A DNA stretch of 64,000 nucleotides from Robertkochia aurantiaca (GCF_020166495.1 NZ_JAINZS010000006.1:124001-188000), one strand, 5' to 3'; shown: positions 8,816 to 17,775, numbered from the stretch's first letter. Numbers and translations are program-made. Notes: generated by a model not told the origin, from the letters alone.

Positions 8816-10171
8816 ATGGAATTTAAGAGTATTAATCCCTACAATGGTCAAGAGATCGCTCACTATAAATCACTGACAGAAGAAGAATTAAATGACAAGC
8901 TCAACCTGAGTCTGGAGGCATTTCAATCCTGGAAGAAAGTGCCCTTGACGGAACGTTGTGCACTTATTAAAAAAGCGGGGCAGGTTCTTCGCGATAATGT
9001 GGAGGAGTATGCCAAAATGATCACTTTAGAGATGGGCAAGCCCATAACTGAATCCCGGTCGGAGGTGAATAAGTGTGCCTGGGTATGCGATTATTACGCC
9101 GAGAATTCCGAAGACTTTCTGGCCAATGAGGTTATTGCTACCGATGCATCCCAAAGCTTTGTCAGGCATGACCCATTGGGGGGTGTTCTGGCCATAATGC
9201 CATGGAATTTCCCTTTTTGGCAGGTTTTCAGATTTGCAGCACCCACATTGACGGCCGGTAATACCGGACTATTAAAGCACGCTCCGAATGTCTTTGGCTG
9301 TGCCCGGCAAATAGAATCGGTCTTTACAAAAGCCGGGTACCCCAAGGGTGTTTTTCAAAACCTTTTGATACCGCATGAGCATACGGAAAAAATCATCGCC
9401 AATCATGCCGTAAGAGCTGTCACCCTTACCGGGAGTGAAGGAGCTGGATCTGCCGTGGCCGAAATTGCAGGGAAATACCTTAAGAAAACCGTTCTAGAGC
9501 TTGGTGGAAATAATGCCTTTATCTGTTGGAATGACGCCGATATCGACAAGGCTGTGAAAACAGCCGTTACGGCGAGGATGTTAAACTGTGGACAAAGTTG
9601 TATCGCAGCCAAACGTTTTATTTTGCTGGAGGATATTTATGAGGAATTTGTTACAAAATTCACGAGTGCTGTAAAGAATCTGAAATCGGGTGATCCTATG
9701 GATGAGGCTACCGGTATTGGTACTCTTGCGCGATTGGATCTGGCGGATCAGCTAAACAGACAAGTCAGAGAATCTATAGATCAGGGTGCCGAATTAGTAC
9801 TCGGAGGTAAGCAACAGCAATGCTATCACGAACCCACCGTTCTTGGAAATGTTACCCCGGGAATGCCCGCATTTGATGAAGAAACTTTTGGACCCCTGGC
9901 TGCGATGATTAAGGCTAAAGACATTGACCACGCTTTCGCGCTGGCAGAACGATCAAAATACGGACTCGGGGTTACCGTATGTACCTCAAATGTTGAGAAA
10001 GCGATAAAAATGGCGGCCCGTGTTGGTGATGGCGCCTATTTCGTTAATGAATTGGTGAAATCCGATCCCAGATTACCCTTCGGCGGAACAAAAAATTCAG
10101 GATACGGTCGGGAACTGGCCAAGGATGGGATCATGGAATTTGTAAACAGGAAAACGGTTTATATTAACTAG
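8816..10171 (+). CDS. Aldehyde dehydrogenase, succinate-semialdehyde dehydrogenase type
   Basis: NAD(P)-dependent aldehyde dehydrogenase of 451 residues. The catalytic Cys is C262 (NCGQSCIAAKR) and the general base is E228 (LELGGNNAF); PWNFPFW near residues 129-135 is the coenzyme-site motif. I take the ATG at 8816 (MEFKSINPYNG) as the start, because residues from the upstream GTG at 8771 form a lysine-rich tail with no counterpart in the family. Short length and active-site context match the succinate-semialdehyde dehydrogenase subgroup. With the aminotransferase it would complete conversion of GABA to succinate, or 5-aminovalerate to glutarate. Confidence 0.9.
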   Translation: MEFKSINPYNGQEIAHYKSLTEEELNDKLNLSLEAFQSWKKVPLTERCALIKKAGQVLRDNVEEYAKMITLEMGKPITESRSEVNKCAWVCDYYAENSEDFLANEVIATDASQSFVRHDPLGGVLAIMPWNFPFWQVFRFAAPTLTAGNTGLLKHAPNVFGCARQIESVFTKAGYPKGVFQNLLIPHEHTEKIIANHAVRAVTLTGSEGAGSAVAEIAGKYLKKTVLELGGNNAFICWNDADIDKAVKTAVTARMLNCGQSCIAAKRFILLEDIYEEFVTKFTSAVKNLKSGDPMDEATGIGTLARLDLADQLNRQVRESIDQGAELVLGGKQQQCYHEPTVLGNVTPGMPAFDEETFGPLAAMIKAKDIDHAFALAERSKYGLGVTVCTSNVEKAIKMAARVGDGAYFVNELVKSDPRLPFGGTKNSGYGRELAKDGIMEFVNRKTVYIN

Positions 10172-10370
10172 TTATCAGACATTATTTTTTGACTGAACTC
10201 TTATTGTTGTCAGACTGCAAACCAAATGAAAAGCTTTCGATCTGATTTTAAGCAACGGTATAATAGCAGATTCGGATCCTTTGAAAATTCGTAACACGGC
10301 GTTACAGGTGATTTCCTTGAAATAGACCTAAAACCTTTTGAATTGTGGTAACCATAGGGTCTGAAAGCAA

Positions 10371-10401
10371 AAAAAGTCCAACTTTTTCAGGTTGGACTTT
10401 C
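10371..10401 (-). terminator. Rho-independent terminator
   Basis: Ten-base-pair stem AAAGTCCAAC / GTTGGACTTT with an 8-nt loop. Read on the minus strand the stem is followed by a seven-T run, so it best stops leftward transcription. The plus-strand tail is a poor T run, so it would be at most a weak terminator for the aldehyde dehydrogenase. Confidence 0.7.
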
Positions 10402-10440
10402 TGTTGATTCTTTTCTGTAGCGTCAAGCTATCATGCCGAC

Positions 10441-10510
10441 GAGCCTGCTTGCCCCCTTCAGTAAAAACATCCACAGGATATTTTTTTAACGCTCAGTCGT
10501 CTCTGGGGTT
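10441..10510. repeat. Diverged 70-bp repeat, copy A
   Basis: Aligns with copy B at 10621-10690; shared blocks include TAAAAA, TCCAC.GGA and CGCT..GTCGTC. On the minus strand both copies share the pattern D-D-x-A-x-x-K-x-P-V-D-x-F, but this copy has an in-frame stop, so it looks like decayed duplicated sequence. Confidence 0.5.
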
Positions 10511-10620
10511 TACCTGCCGGTAGGCAGGCTCTTCTCGCCCTTCGAGGGGTCGCCAAATAAAAAAAGCCACACAAAGGTTATATAAATACGGGTAAATAAT
10601 CGGGAGAAATGCCAACGCGC

Positions 10621-10690
10621 CAGCTCGCCCCTGCGCTAAAAAGGTCCACCGGACCTTTTCTTTGCGCTTGGTCGTCCCTCTTGGCCTCTG
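10621..10690. repeat. Diverged 70-bp repeat, copy B
   Basis: Partner of 10441-10510. This copy forms a better hairpin: GCGC and AAAGGTCC pair with GGACCTTT and GCGC around 10634-10667. The function is unknown. Confidence 0.5.
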
Positions 10691-10707
10691 CTCACCCAAA
10701 AGGGTAT

Positions 10708-10747
10708 AAAAGCAGAAAGCCAACCTTACGGCTGGCTTTCTGCTTTT
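10708..10747 (-). terminator. Terminator of tRNA-Asn transcript
   Basis: Eleven-base-pair stem GCAGAAAGCCA / TGGCTTTCTGC just downstream of the tRNA on the minus strand, followed on that strand by TTTTAT. It is placed to stop the tRNA transcript. Confidence 0.75.
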
Positions 10748-10750
10748 AAG

Positions 10751-10824
10751 CTCCCCCTCTTGGGCTCGAACCAAGGACCCTCTGATTAACAGTCAGATGC
10801 TCTAACCAACTGAGCTAAGGAGGA
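10751..10824 (-). tRNA. tRNA-Asn (anticodon GTT)
   Basis: A 74-nt cloverleaf on the minus strand. The acceptor arm TCCTCCT pairs with AGGGGGA (one G-U pair), the D-arm reads AGCTCAGTTGGTTAGAGC, the anticodon loop CTGTTAA carries GTT, and the T-arm CTTGG-TTCGAGC-CCAAG is intact. No CCA is encoded. Confidence 0.96.
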
Positions 10825-10957
10825 GTGTTATGTCAATAACTTTTGCTGCTCTTTTTCCCTTTTCAGGGGCGCTGCAGCGGGGTATTAACCCCTTTTTGCG
10901 GATGCAAATATATCCCTTTTTTTATTTTCACCAAACAAAAAATATTGAATTTTTCGC

Positions 10958-12283
10958 CTATTCAAAAATTGCCCGGTAGATGTCATTTCCGTTGGCGTAT
11001 AACAACAGGGCTATTAACAGGAAGAAGCCTACCATCTGTGCATATTCAAGGAATTTCTCACTGGGTTTTCTTCCGCTGATCATCTCGTATAACAAGAACA
11101 TCACATGCCCGCCATCCAGGGCCGGGATCGGCAGTATGTTCATAAAGGCCAGGATGATCGAGATCAGAGCCGTCGATAACCAGAAGCCCTGCCAGTTCCA
11201 GGTATCAGGGAAAAGTTTGGCAATGGTTCCAAAACCGCCCACTTCTGTGGCGCCTTTTTTGGTAAAGATGAATTTCATAGACCGCACATAATCGGTCAGG
11301 GTGTGATACCCGAAAGTGATTCCCGCCGGGATGGCTTCCGCCAGGCTGTATTCCCGCTTGGTGTAGTCAACCCCAAGCTCCGGACTGTTGTATACCCCGA
11401 TCACCTTACTTTCATTTGGGGTTATCATCAGGGTGTCGAGCCCTGTTTCATCACGGTCGATCACCACCTGCATGGGGTCTCCTTCATTGCTGCGTACCGC
11501 ATCGGTAAATTCATCCCAGTAACCTGCACTCTGCCCATCAATACTAACGATCTTGTCACCGGGAAGAATTCCGGCAGCCTCGGCCGCAGAACCGGGTTCC
11601 AGACTGTCTATGACCGAGGCAAACCTCGGAGTGAGTGGAAACTGCGCTCCTGATTTAAATAAATAAGTACCTAAAGTGTCAGGCAGCTGTAATACCTCTG
11701 TCTTGCCGTCAAGATGACGCACTTCTACTTCGTCAGCTCCGCGAACCAGTAGTATCCGGTTGATGTCCAGTACAAAATCCAATGGCTTTCCGTCAACACT
11801 TATGATGTTATCACCATCCCGGAAACCGTATGGTTCTATTTGTTCTGCAGCTGCCAGTCCGTAAGGCAGATCCTCTGATTTCAATTCGTTGCTTCCCCAA
11901 ACGAACAAGACCATTATATATATAAGGAATCCGAGCAACAGGTTTACGGTTACCCCGCCTAACATGATTATGAGTCGCTGCCAGGCCGGCTTCGAACGGA
12001 ATTCCCACGGTTTGGGTTCCTGAGCCATTTGTTCCTTATCCATGCTCTCGTCGATCATTCCCGAGATCTTCACATAACCTCCCAGCGGAAGCCACCCGAT
12101 CCCATATACGGTCTCGCCGATCTTCTTCTTGAAAAGGGCGTATTTTACATCGAAGAACAAAAAGAATTTTTCCACCCGTGTTTTAAAAAGCTTGGCAGGA
12201 ATGAAGTGTCCCATTTCATGCAGGACGATCAGTATAGAAAGGCTTAAGAAAAGTTGTATCGTTTTTACGGCAATAGGGCCCAT
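10958..12283 (-). CDS. rseP: RseP-type site-2 intramembrane metalloprotease
   Basis: Inner-membrane zinc protease of 441 residues, which cleaves transmembrane anti-sigma factors after site-1 processing. The zinc motif HEMGH is at 22-26 in the first membrane segment, and the second active-site motif LDGG is at about 389-392. PDZ-like regions occupy about 130-290, containing PGSAAEAAGILPGDKI. Membrane segments lie at about 8-26, 110-130, 365-385 and 410-430. Length matches the family. It is divergent from the SCO1-like gene, and a -7 box on its strand lies at 12311-12318. Confidence 0.94.
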   Translation of the reverse strand: MGPIAVKTIQLFLSLSILIVLHEMGHFIPAKLFKTRVEKFFLFFDVKYALFKKKIGETVYGIGWLPLGGYVKISGMIDESMDKEQMAQEPKPWEFRSKPAWQRLIIMLGGVTVNLLLGFLIYIMVLFVWGSNELKSEDLPYGLAAAEQIEPYGFRDGDNIISVDGKPLDFVLDINRILLVRGADEVEVRHLDGKTEVLQLPDTLGTYLFKSGAQFPLTPRFASVIDSLEPGSAAEAAGILPGDKIVSIDGQSAGYWDEFTDAVRSNEGDPMQVVIDRDETGLDTLMITPNESKVIGVYNSPELGVDYTKREYSLAEAIPAGITFGYHTLTDYVRSMKFIFTKKGATEVGGFGTIAKLFPDTWNWQGFWLSTALISIILAFMNILPIPALDGGHVMFLLYEMISGRKPSEKFLEYAQMVGFFLLIALLLYANGNDIYRAIFE

Positions 12284-12310
12284 AGTATATTGTTAAATTC
12301 TGAAAACGCA

Positions 12311-12318
12311 CAAAAGTA
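12311..12318 (-). promoter_or_regulatory. Promoter -7 box for rseP
   Basis: Reads TACTTTTG on the minus strand, matching the Bacteroidota consensus TAnnTTTG, 28 bp upstream of the rseP ATG. I do not see a good -33 box. Confidence 0.55.
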
Positions 12319-12413
12319 AGGTTTTATGCCAGATTACCATAACTAAAACCCTGCCTCTCCGGTATTTTATGATTCATTTAATAAAGAATTAGCAATCAAA
12401 TCTATGTATGTTG

Positions 12414-12421
12414 TAATTTTG
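12414..12421 (+). promoter_or_regulatory. Promoter -7 box for the SCO1-like gene
   Basis: TAATTTTG matches TAnnTTTG. It sits inside the longest possible reading frame of the downstream gene (from ATG 12404), so transcription would start after that ATG. This supports the internal ATG at 12449 as the real start. Confidence 0.6.
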
Positions 12422-12448
12422 CAACCGCATGATGATTCCCGATATGTG

Positions 12449-13123
12449 ATGAGACAATTTTTTGCCCGTTATAAATTCTTTTTTGTGTTCCTGGCCCTGC
12501 TGTCAGGGCTTATTATTTACCTGTTTTACAAGGCTCTGAAGCCTGAACAGAAACTTCCGGTATACCAGCCCTCCATGGTGAATCCGGAACTGGTCGATAC
12601 CACCATACAATTCAAAAGAAAATACCACACCATCGCTCCCTTCCGCCTGGTGAACCAGAATGGCGATACCATCACAGAAAACGACTATCAGGATAAGATT
12701 TATGTGGCCGATTTCTTTTTTACCACCTGCCCGACCATCTGCCCCATTATGACCGATAATATGGTCGATATTCAAAAGGCTGTGGCAGACGATCCTGAGG
12801 TGAAACTGCTATCGCATTCGGTGACCCCTGATATCGATTCGGTCGCTCAGCTCAAGAAATATGCGATCGAAAAGGGAGTGGACGATCGTAAATGGAACCT
12901 GGTAACAGGTGACAAGAAACAGATCTATGAACTGGCGCGAAAGAGTTACCTGGCGGTGAAGACCACCGGCGATGGCGGACCCTTCGATATGATTCACACC
13001 GAGAATTTTATTCTTGTCGATAAAGAGAATCGTATACGCGGCTTCTATGACGGTACCAAAGAAGAGGAAATCGAAAAGTTACTGGAAGATCTGAAGATCC
13101 TGAAGCGGGAATATCGAAAATAA
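12449..13123 (+). CDS. SCO1/SenC-family copper chaperone or redox protein
   Basis: Thioredoxin-fold protein of 224 residues anchored by one N-terminal membrane helix (about 8-28). The SCO copper site is complete: C94 and C98 in TTCPTICP, and H183 in MIHTENF. In this family it delivers copper to the CuA centre of cytochrome oxidase or acts as a thiol oxidoreductase at the outer face of the inner membrane. I chose the ATG at 12449 because the promoter box lies between it and the ATG at 12404. The DUF4198 gene follows after 68 bp. Confidence 0.92.
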   Translation: MRQFFARYKFFFVFLALLSGLIIYLFYKALKPEQKLPVYQPSMVNPELVDTTIQFKRKYHTIAPFRLVNQNGDTITENDYQDKIYVADFFFTTCPTICPIMTDNMVDIQKAVADDPEVKLLSHSVTPDIDSVAQLKKYAIEKGVDDRKWNLVTGDKKQIYELARKSYLAVKTTGDGGPFDMIHTENFILVDKENRIRGFYDGTKEEEIEKLLEDLKILKREYRK

Positions 13124-13191
13124 CTGATCTTCAGTCGATTTTCAGAAATTCCTGATGTTTATAACTACTATTTTAGAATAAACATCGCGCA

Positions 13192-13983
13192 ATGAAAAAG
13201 GTATTTGTTTTCGTCCTGTTGGGCATGCTATTTTCATCTCATGAACTTTTTATAAAATCAAAGAGTTACTTCCTGGACCCGGGAGACACTTATGAGCTTC
13301 AGCTCTTCAACGGAACTTTTGCAGTCAGCGAGAATAGTATTACTTCAGATCGCATTACCAATGCAAAGATCACAGGTCCTGATTATTCAAAAGCGATTTC
13401 TTCTGAAATCTTCAGTCAGGATGAAACTAAAACCTATTTTCCCTTTACCGCTTCCTCTGAAGGAACCTATGTGGTAGGGGTTTCCACACTTCCCAGGGAG
13501 ATCGAACTGTCTGCAGAAGACTTTGATGATTACCTCGTACATGAGGGATTGCTGACCACGCGGCAAAGTCGAATGATGAATGGAGCCAATAAAAATCCTG
13601 TAAGGGAGCGTTACTCAAAACATGTAAAGACCCTTTTGCAAGTGGGAAACAGCAAGACAGAAAACTTTACAGCTATTATGGGATACCCCATTGAATTCGT
13701 GCCCAAGGATAACCCTTATAACACTGCTGTGGGAGACCAAATACGGTTTCAATTGCTCAGCTACGGAAAGCCTCTGGGAGAACAAATTGTTCAATATGGT
13801 TATATGAAGTACGGCAATATGGCTGAAGAACGAACCGCTGTGACCGATGAGAATGGCATGGTGAGCATAAAGGCCGATTCCTCCGGAGATTGGTATCTGG
13901 CTACTATTCATATGGAGGAATCTGAAGAGACAGAACTCGACTATGTGTCGAACTGGACTACGATAACCTTCGGTATGCGGTAA
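13192..13983 (+). CDS. DUF4198 secreted protein
   Basis: Exported protein of 263 residues with a hydrophobic N-terminal signal (residues 4-15). It resembles the DUF4198 family, which includes NikM-like metal-transport-associated periplasmic proteins and is built of beta-sandwich repeats; the C-terminal half has the pattern TDENGMVSIKADSSGDWYL typical of it. It lies between a copper protein and the feo iron genes, so a metal-related role is plausible but unproved. Confidence 0.75.
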   Translation: MKKVFVFVLLGMLFSSHELFIKSKSYFLDPGDTYELQLFNGTFAVSENSITSDRITNAKITGPDYSKAISSEIFSQDETKTYFPFTASSEGTYVVGVSTLPREIELSAEDFDDYLVHEGLLTTRQSRMMNGANKNPVRERYSKHVKTLLQVGNSKTENFTAIMGYPIEFVPKDNPYNTAVGDQIRFQLLSYGKPLGEQIVQYGYMKYGNMAEERTAVTDENGMVSIKADSSGDWYLATIHMEESEETELDYVSNWTTITFGMR

Positions 13984-14098
13984 TACTGCAAAGAAATCAC
14001 GTTATCACCGCTTTTCTGATAACAGTTTTCAGTAAGTAAGTCTGTCGGCCTCCCGTATCTTAAACTCTCATTTATTTTCCCAAACCTATTTTTTGTGT

Positions 14099-14106
14099 TA
14101 CTTTTG
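14099..14106 (+). promoter_or_regulatory. Promoter -7 box for feoAB
   Basis: TACTTTTG matches TAnnTTTG, 27 bp upstream of the feoA TTG start. A T-rich stretch (TTATTTT at 14072-14078) lies about 20 bp further upstream in the position of the -33 box. Confidence 0.6.
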
Positions 14107-14133
14107 CTTACTTAAAATCAATCTAAATAAGCG

Positions 14134-14376
14134 TTGAAGTTGACGGTAGCACATCTGAAGCGGGGAGAAAAGGGAATTATCAGGCAAGTAGTGACCGACA
14201 AGGTGCCTATCAAGCTTTTGGAAATGGGCTGTCTGCCCGGCAATGAGGTAGAGCTTATTCAATTCGCCCCTTTTCAGGATCCCTTATATCTCAATATAAA
14301 CGGATCGTTTCTGGCGATCAGGAAAGAAACCGCCCTTCACATCGAGATCGACCGGCTAAATGAATCCAGCTTGTAA
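14134..14376 (+). CDS. feoA: FeoA, ferrous iron transport accessory protein
   Basis: SH3-like cytosolic protein of 80 residues that assists FeoB. Typical features are the LKRGEKGIIRQV opening, LLEMGCLPGNEVELI in the middle and the FLAIRKETALHIEI end. Translation starts at TTG: the reading MKLTVAHL matches the family N-terminus and no ATG is available upstream. The stop codon overlaps the feoB start by one base, so the two are translationally coupled. Confidence 0.93.
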   Translation: MKLTVAHLKRGEKGIIRQVVTDKVPIKLLEMGCLPGNEVELIQFAPFQDPLYLNINGSFLAIRKETALHIEIDRLNESSL

Positions 14377-16475
14377 TGAGTAAACAGATCAATGTTGCCC
14401 TTATCGGAAACCCGAACACCGGAAAAACCTCTGTCTTCAATCAGCTTACCGGTCTCAACCAGAAAGTAGGGAACTATCCCGGCATTACGGTAGAAAAGAA
14501 AGAAGGCATCTGTAAGTTACCGCGCGGAGTAAAAGCGCATATACTCGATCTGCCCGGAACCTATAGCCTGAATGCCACTTCTCTCGATGAGAACGTGGTG
14601 ATCGAACTTCTCCTTAATAAGAATGATAAAGATTTTCCTGACGTGGCCATCGTGGTTACCGACGTCGAAAACCTGAAGCGTAACCTCTTGCTGTTCACCC
14701 AGATCAAAGATCTGGAGATCCCCACTATACTGGTAATCAATATGGCCGATCGCATGTCGCGAAAAGGTATTACCATCGATCAGGAGATACTGGAGGAACG
14801 CCTCAACACCAAAATTGCCGTGGTGAGCACCCGAAAAGGTACAGGTATCGACCGTGTCAAGGAACTTATTGCCGATTACAAGCATCTTTCGACTGAGCCA
14901 TGTGTGAATGCATCGCTGATCGATCCCGAGTACTTTAACGGTTTGCGCAAAGCGTATCCGCAACATAATATCTATAAACTCTGGCTGGTTATCACCCAGG
15001 ATGTGAACTTCGCCAATGTAGACAGGAACCTGATCAAAGACCGCTCCGGGTTCTCTACCAAATCTGATTCTGAATTACGCCGTCTGCAGCAAAAGGAGAC
15101 CATCCTCCGGTACCAGTTTATCAACGGGGTCTTAAAAGAAGGATATAAGGTCGACCGCTTTGCAGCCAAAGGGTTCAGAGCTACTCTTGACCGTATACTC
15201 ACTCATAAGGTGTGGGGCTATGTCATCTTCTTCCTGATCCTGATGACCATTTTTCAGGCTATCTATGACTGGAGCAGCTATCCGATGGATTTTATCGATT
15301 CCCTTTTCGCTTCCATGAGCGAATGGGTGGGCGATAATCTTCCGCATGGAGCCTTTACCGACCTGATAGCCGAAGGAGTGATCCCCGGGCTGGGAGGTAT
15401 CGTGATCTTCATACCGCAGATCGCTTTTCTCTTCCTCTTTATCGCCATCCTTGAAGAGACCGGGTATATGAGTCGCGTGGTATTTCTAATGGACCGGGTG
15501 ATGCGCCGTTTCGGACTAAGCGGAAAAAGCGTGGTGCCCCTGATCTCAGGAACGGCTTGTGCCATTCCTGCCGTCATGGCGACACGTAATATCGAGAACT
15601 GGAAGGAGAGACTGATCACAATCCTGGTTACGCCTTTTACCACCTGTTCAGCACGATTGCCGGTCTACCTGATCATTATTGCCCTGGTCATACCAAATCA
15701 GCGGTTTTTGGGAATGAATGTACAGGGGCTCACCCTGATGGCACTTTACCTGCTGGGATTCGGGATGGCGGTATTCTCTGCCTGGATCCTGAACCGGGTG
15801 CTCGATATAAAGAGTCGCTCTTTTTTCGTGGTTGAGATGCCCAGCTATAAACTCCCCCTCTTCAAGAACGTTTTTATCACGGTGGTCGAAAAGACCAAGT
15901 CATTCGTTTTCGGAGCAGGAAAGATCATTTTGGCCATTTCGATCATATTGTGGTTCCTGGCGTCGAACGGTCCGGGTAAAGATTTCGAAGAGGCCGGAAG
16001 AATCGTGACCGAAAAAACGGCGGGTCAGAACCTTTCTGAAGACGAACTGACCACCAAGATAGCATCGTATAAACTTCAGAACTCCTGGATAGGGATCGCC
16101 GGAAAGGCCATAGAGCCTGCCATAGCCCCCCTGGGTTATGACTGGAAGATCGGGATAGCGGTGATCAGCTCTTTCGCTGCCCGGGAGGTTTTTGTCGGAA
16201 CCCTGGCTACTATTTATAGTGTAGGTAGCGACGAAGAAGAAACCATTAAGAACCGCATGCGTTCAGAAGTGAATGAAGAGACCGGAGAGCCGCTTTTCAA
16301 CCTGGCTTCAGGTGCTTCCCTGCTGCTGTTTTACGCCTTTGCCATGCAATGCATGAGTACACTTGCGATCGTGAAACGCGAGACCAACAGCTGGAAATGG
16401 CCCGTGATGCAATTGCTGGCCATGAGTGGTTTTGCCTATGTGGTGGCACTGATTGCGTATCAGTTGCTGAAATAG
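14376..16475 (+). CDS. feoB: FeoB, ferrous iron transporter with GTPase domain
   Basis: Inner-membrane Fe(II) importer of 699 residues. The N-terminal G domain shows G1 GNPNTGKTS (11-19), G3 DLPG (58-61) and G4 NMAD (122-125). A helical spacer follows, then about eight membrane segments with paired Gate motifs; SGTACAIPAVMATR and FTTCSARLPVY carry the conserved cysteines. Length is that of the common bacterial form. It is coupled to feoA by a 1-bp overlap. Confidence 0.96.
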   Translation: MSKQINVALIGNPNTGKTSVFNQLTGLNQKVGNYPGITVEKKEGICKLPRGVKAHILDLPGTYSLNATSLDENVVIELLLNKNDKDFPDVAIVVTDVENLKRNLLLFTQIKDLEIPTILVINMADRMSRKGITIDQEILEERLNTKIAVVSTRKGTGIDRVKELIADYKHLSTEPCVNASLIDPEYFNGLRKAYPQHNIYKLWLVITQDVNFANVDRNLIKDRSGFSTKSDSELRRLQQKETILRYQFINGVLKEGYKVDRFAAKGFRATLDRILTHKVWGYVIFFLILMTIFQAIYDWSSYPMDFIDSLFASMSEWVGDNLPHGAFTDLIAEGVIPGLGGIVIFIPQIAFLFLFIAILEETGYMSRVVFLMDRVMRRFGLSGKSVVPLISGTACAIPAVMATRNIENWKERLITILVTPFTTCSARLPVYLIIIALVIPNQRFLGMNVQGLTLMALYLLGFGMAVFSAWILNRVLDIKSRSFFVVEMPSYKLPLFKNVFITVVEKTKSFVFGAGKIILAISIILWFLASNGPGKDFEEAGRIVTEKTAGQNLSEDELTTKIASYKLQNSWIGIAGKAIEPAIAPLGYDWKIGIAVISSFAAREVFVGTLATIYSVGSDEEETIKNRMRSEVNEETGEPLFNLASGASLLLFYAFAMQCMSTLAIVKRETNSWKWPVMQLLAMSGFAYVVALIAYQLLK

Positions 16476-16527
16476 TTCCTTCTTTCCGCTTAGGGCTTTT
16501 TAGTATCTTAGTAACAAATACTGCCCT

Positions 16528-17775
16528 ATGGCCCTGAATGCAAAGCGACCTCCATACTACGGGATGATCTTACTGGTGATGCTCATTTTCTTTGTCATCT
16601 CCTTCATGACCAATATTCTTAACTCGATCATTACCGCCGTCAAAGACAGCTATAATCTCTCTCTTACAGCTACCGGTTTTCTGCCTTTGTCCTTCTTTCT
16701 GGCTTACGGGGTCATGTCGATCCCCGGCGGATTCATGGCGCAGAAATACAGCAGCCGTCGTGTGCTGACTATCTCATTTTTGATCATGACCCTGGCTGCT
16801 TCAGTATTCGTGTTTTTCCCGGCTTACCCGAATTTTCTGTTCACCCTGTTTGTAATGGGCGGTTGTATGGCGGTACTTCAGGTGGTGATCAATCCGCTGC
16901 TGCGCATAGCGGGAGGAAAGGAGCATTTTGCTTTTTACTCGCTGGTGGCCCAACTGGTCTTTGGTCTGGCTTCGTTCCTGAGTCCGTGGGTCTACAGCAG
17001 TATGGTTCGTGAAAAGGAACTCGGTTGGTTTACTTCATGGGTGCCTTCTGATCTGCCCTGGGCGGGTATGTATGCATTGTTTGTGCTGATCTCTTTGGTG
17101 CTGGTACTGGTAGTGAGCAGTTTGAGATACCCCAAAATGACCCTGGAAGAAGACGAAAAGATGGGAGCACTGACTTCTTTTAAGAAATTGTTCGGCAGCA
17201 GGCTGACCTGGTTCTATTTCTTCGGAATCTTTGCTTATGTGGGAGTCGAACAGGGGGTGGGAAACTGGATCTCTCCCTTTCTAAAGACTTATCATATGGT
17301 CGACCCTCAGACCGGAGGGGCTGCCACTGTTTCCTATTTCTGGGGAATGCTGACCCTGGGTTGTTTGCTGGGACTGGTTCTGGTGCGTCTTTTCGACAGC
17401 CGACGGGTATTGACCGGTTTTACCTCCCTGGCGGTGGTCTCACTGGTAATTGCACTATACGGTTCAGCTGAGGTGGCGTTATGGGCCTTCCCCGCCGTCG
17501 GATTCTTTATTTCGGTCATGTGGTCGATTATCTTTTCCCTTGCGTTGAACTCGGTGAAATATCATCACGGAAGCTTTTCCGGTATCTTGTGTACCGGTAT
17601 TGCAGGCGGGGCCGTTCTTCCATTTATCGTTGGCTTCCTTGGAGAAATTTTCGGACTCAAACCTGCCCTGCACTTTCTTTTTCTTCCTTTGATCTATATA
17701 GTGTACATCGCCCTGACCGCAAAACCGCTTGTGACCAATAAAACCTTGGTTAAGAAGGCAGAGGTAAAGTCTTAA
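16528..17775 (+). CDS. Sugar MFS transporter (FucP/GlcP-like)
   Basis: Twelve-helix major facilitator protein of 415 residues, related to fucose/glucose-galactose proton symporters. Visible signs are the N-terminal NILNSIITAVKDSYNLSLT region, PGGFMAQKYSSRRVL between helices 2 and 3, and NPLLRIAGGKEH. It starts 52 bp after feoB and precedes the FeoB-associated small protein, an unusual position for a sugar carrier. The substrate is not deducible. Confidence 0.82.
   Translation: MALNAKRPPYYGMILLVMLIFFVISFMTNILNSIITAVKDSYNLSLTATGFLPLSFFLAYGVMSIPGGFMAQKYSSRRVLTISFLIMTLAASVFVFFPAYPNFLFTLFVMGGCMAVLQVVINPLLRIAGGKEHFAFYSLVAQLVFGLASFLSPWVYSSMVREKELGWFTSWVPSDLPWAGMYALFVLISLVLVLVVSSLRYPKMTLEEDEKMGALTSFKKLFGSRLTWFYFFGIFAYVGVEQGVGNWISPFLKTYHMVDPQTGGAATVSYFWGMLTLGCLLGLVLVRLFDSRRVLTGFTSLAVVSLVIALYGSAEVALWAFPAVGFFISVMWSIIFSLALNSVKYHHGSFSGILCTGIAGGAVLPFIVGFLGEIFGLKPALHFLFLPLIYIVYIALTAKPLVTNKTLVKKAEVKS

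Larger units (their letters stand above)
10172..10750. other. 580-bp gene-free tract with hairpins and diverged repeats
   Basis: No supportable gene. It holds a terminator-like hairpin (10371-10401), a 70-bp sequence present in two diverged copies (10441-10510 and 10621-10690), a short palindrome CCTGCC-GGTA-GGCAGG (10513-10528) and the tRNA terminator (10708-10747). A 93-codon minus-strand reading frame crosses these elements and ends in the tRNA; I do not accept it as a gene. Confidence 0.7.

Noticed and set aside
10493-10774. 93-codon minus-strand ORF
   Set aside because: It starts inside the tRNA-Asn gene and runs through its terminator and the diverged repeats; composition is protein-unlike (Arg/Gly/Pro rich).
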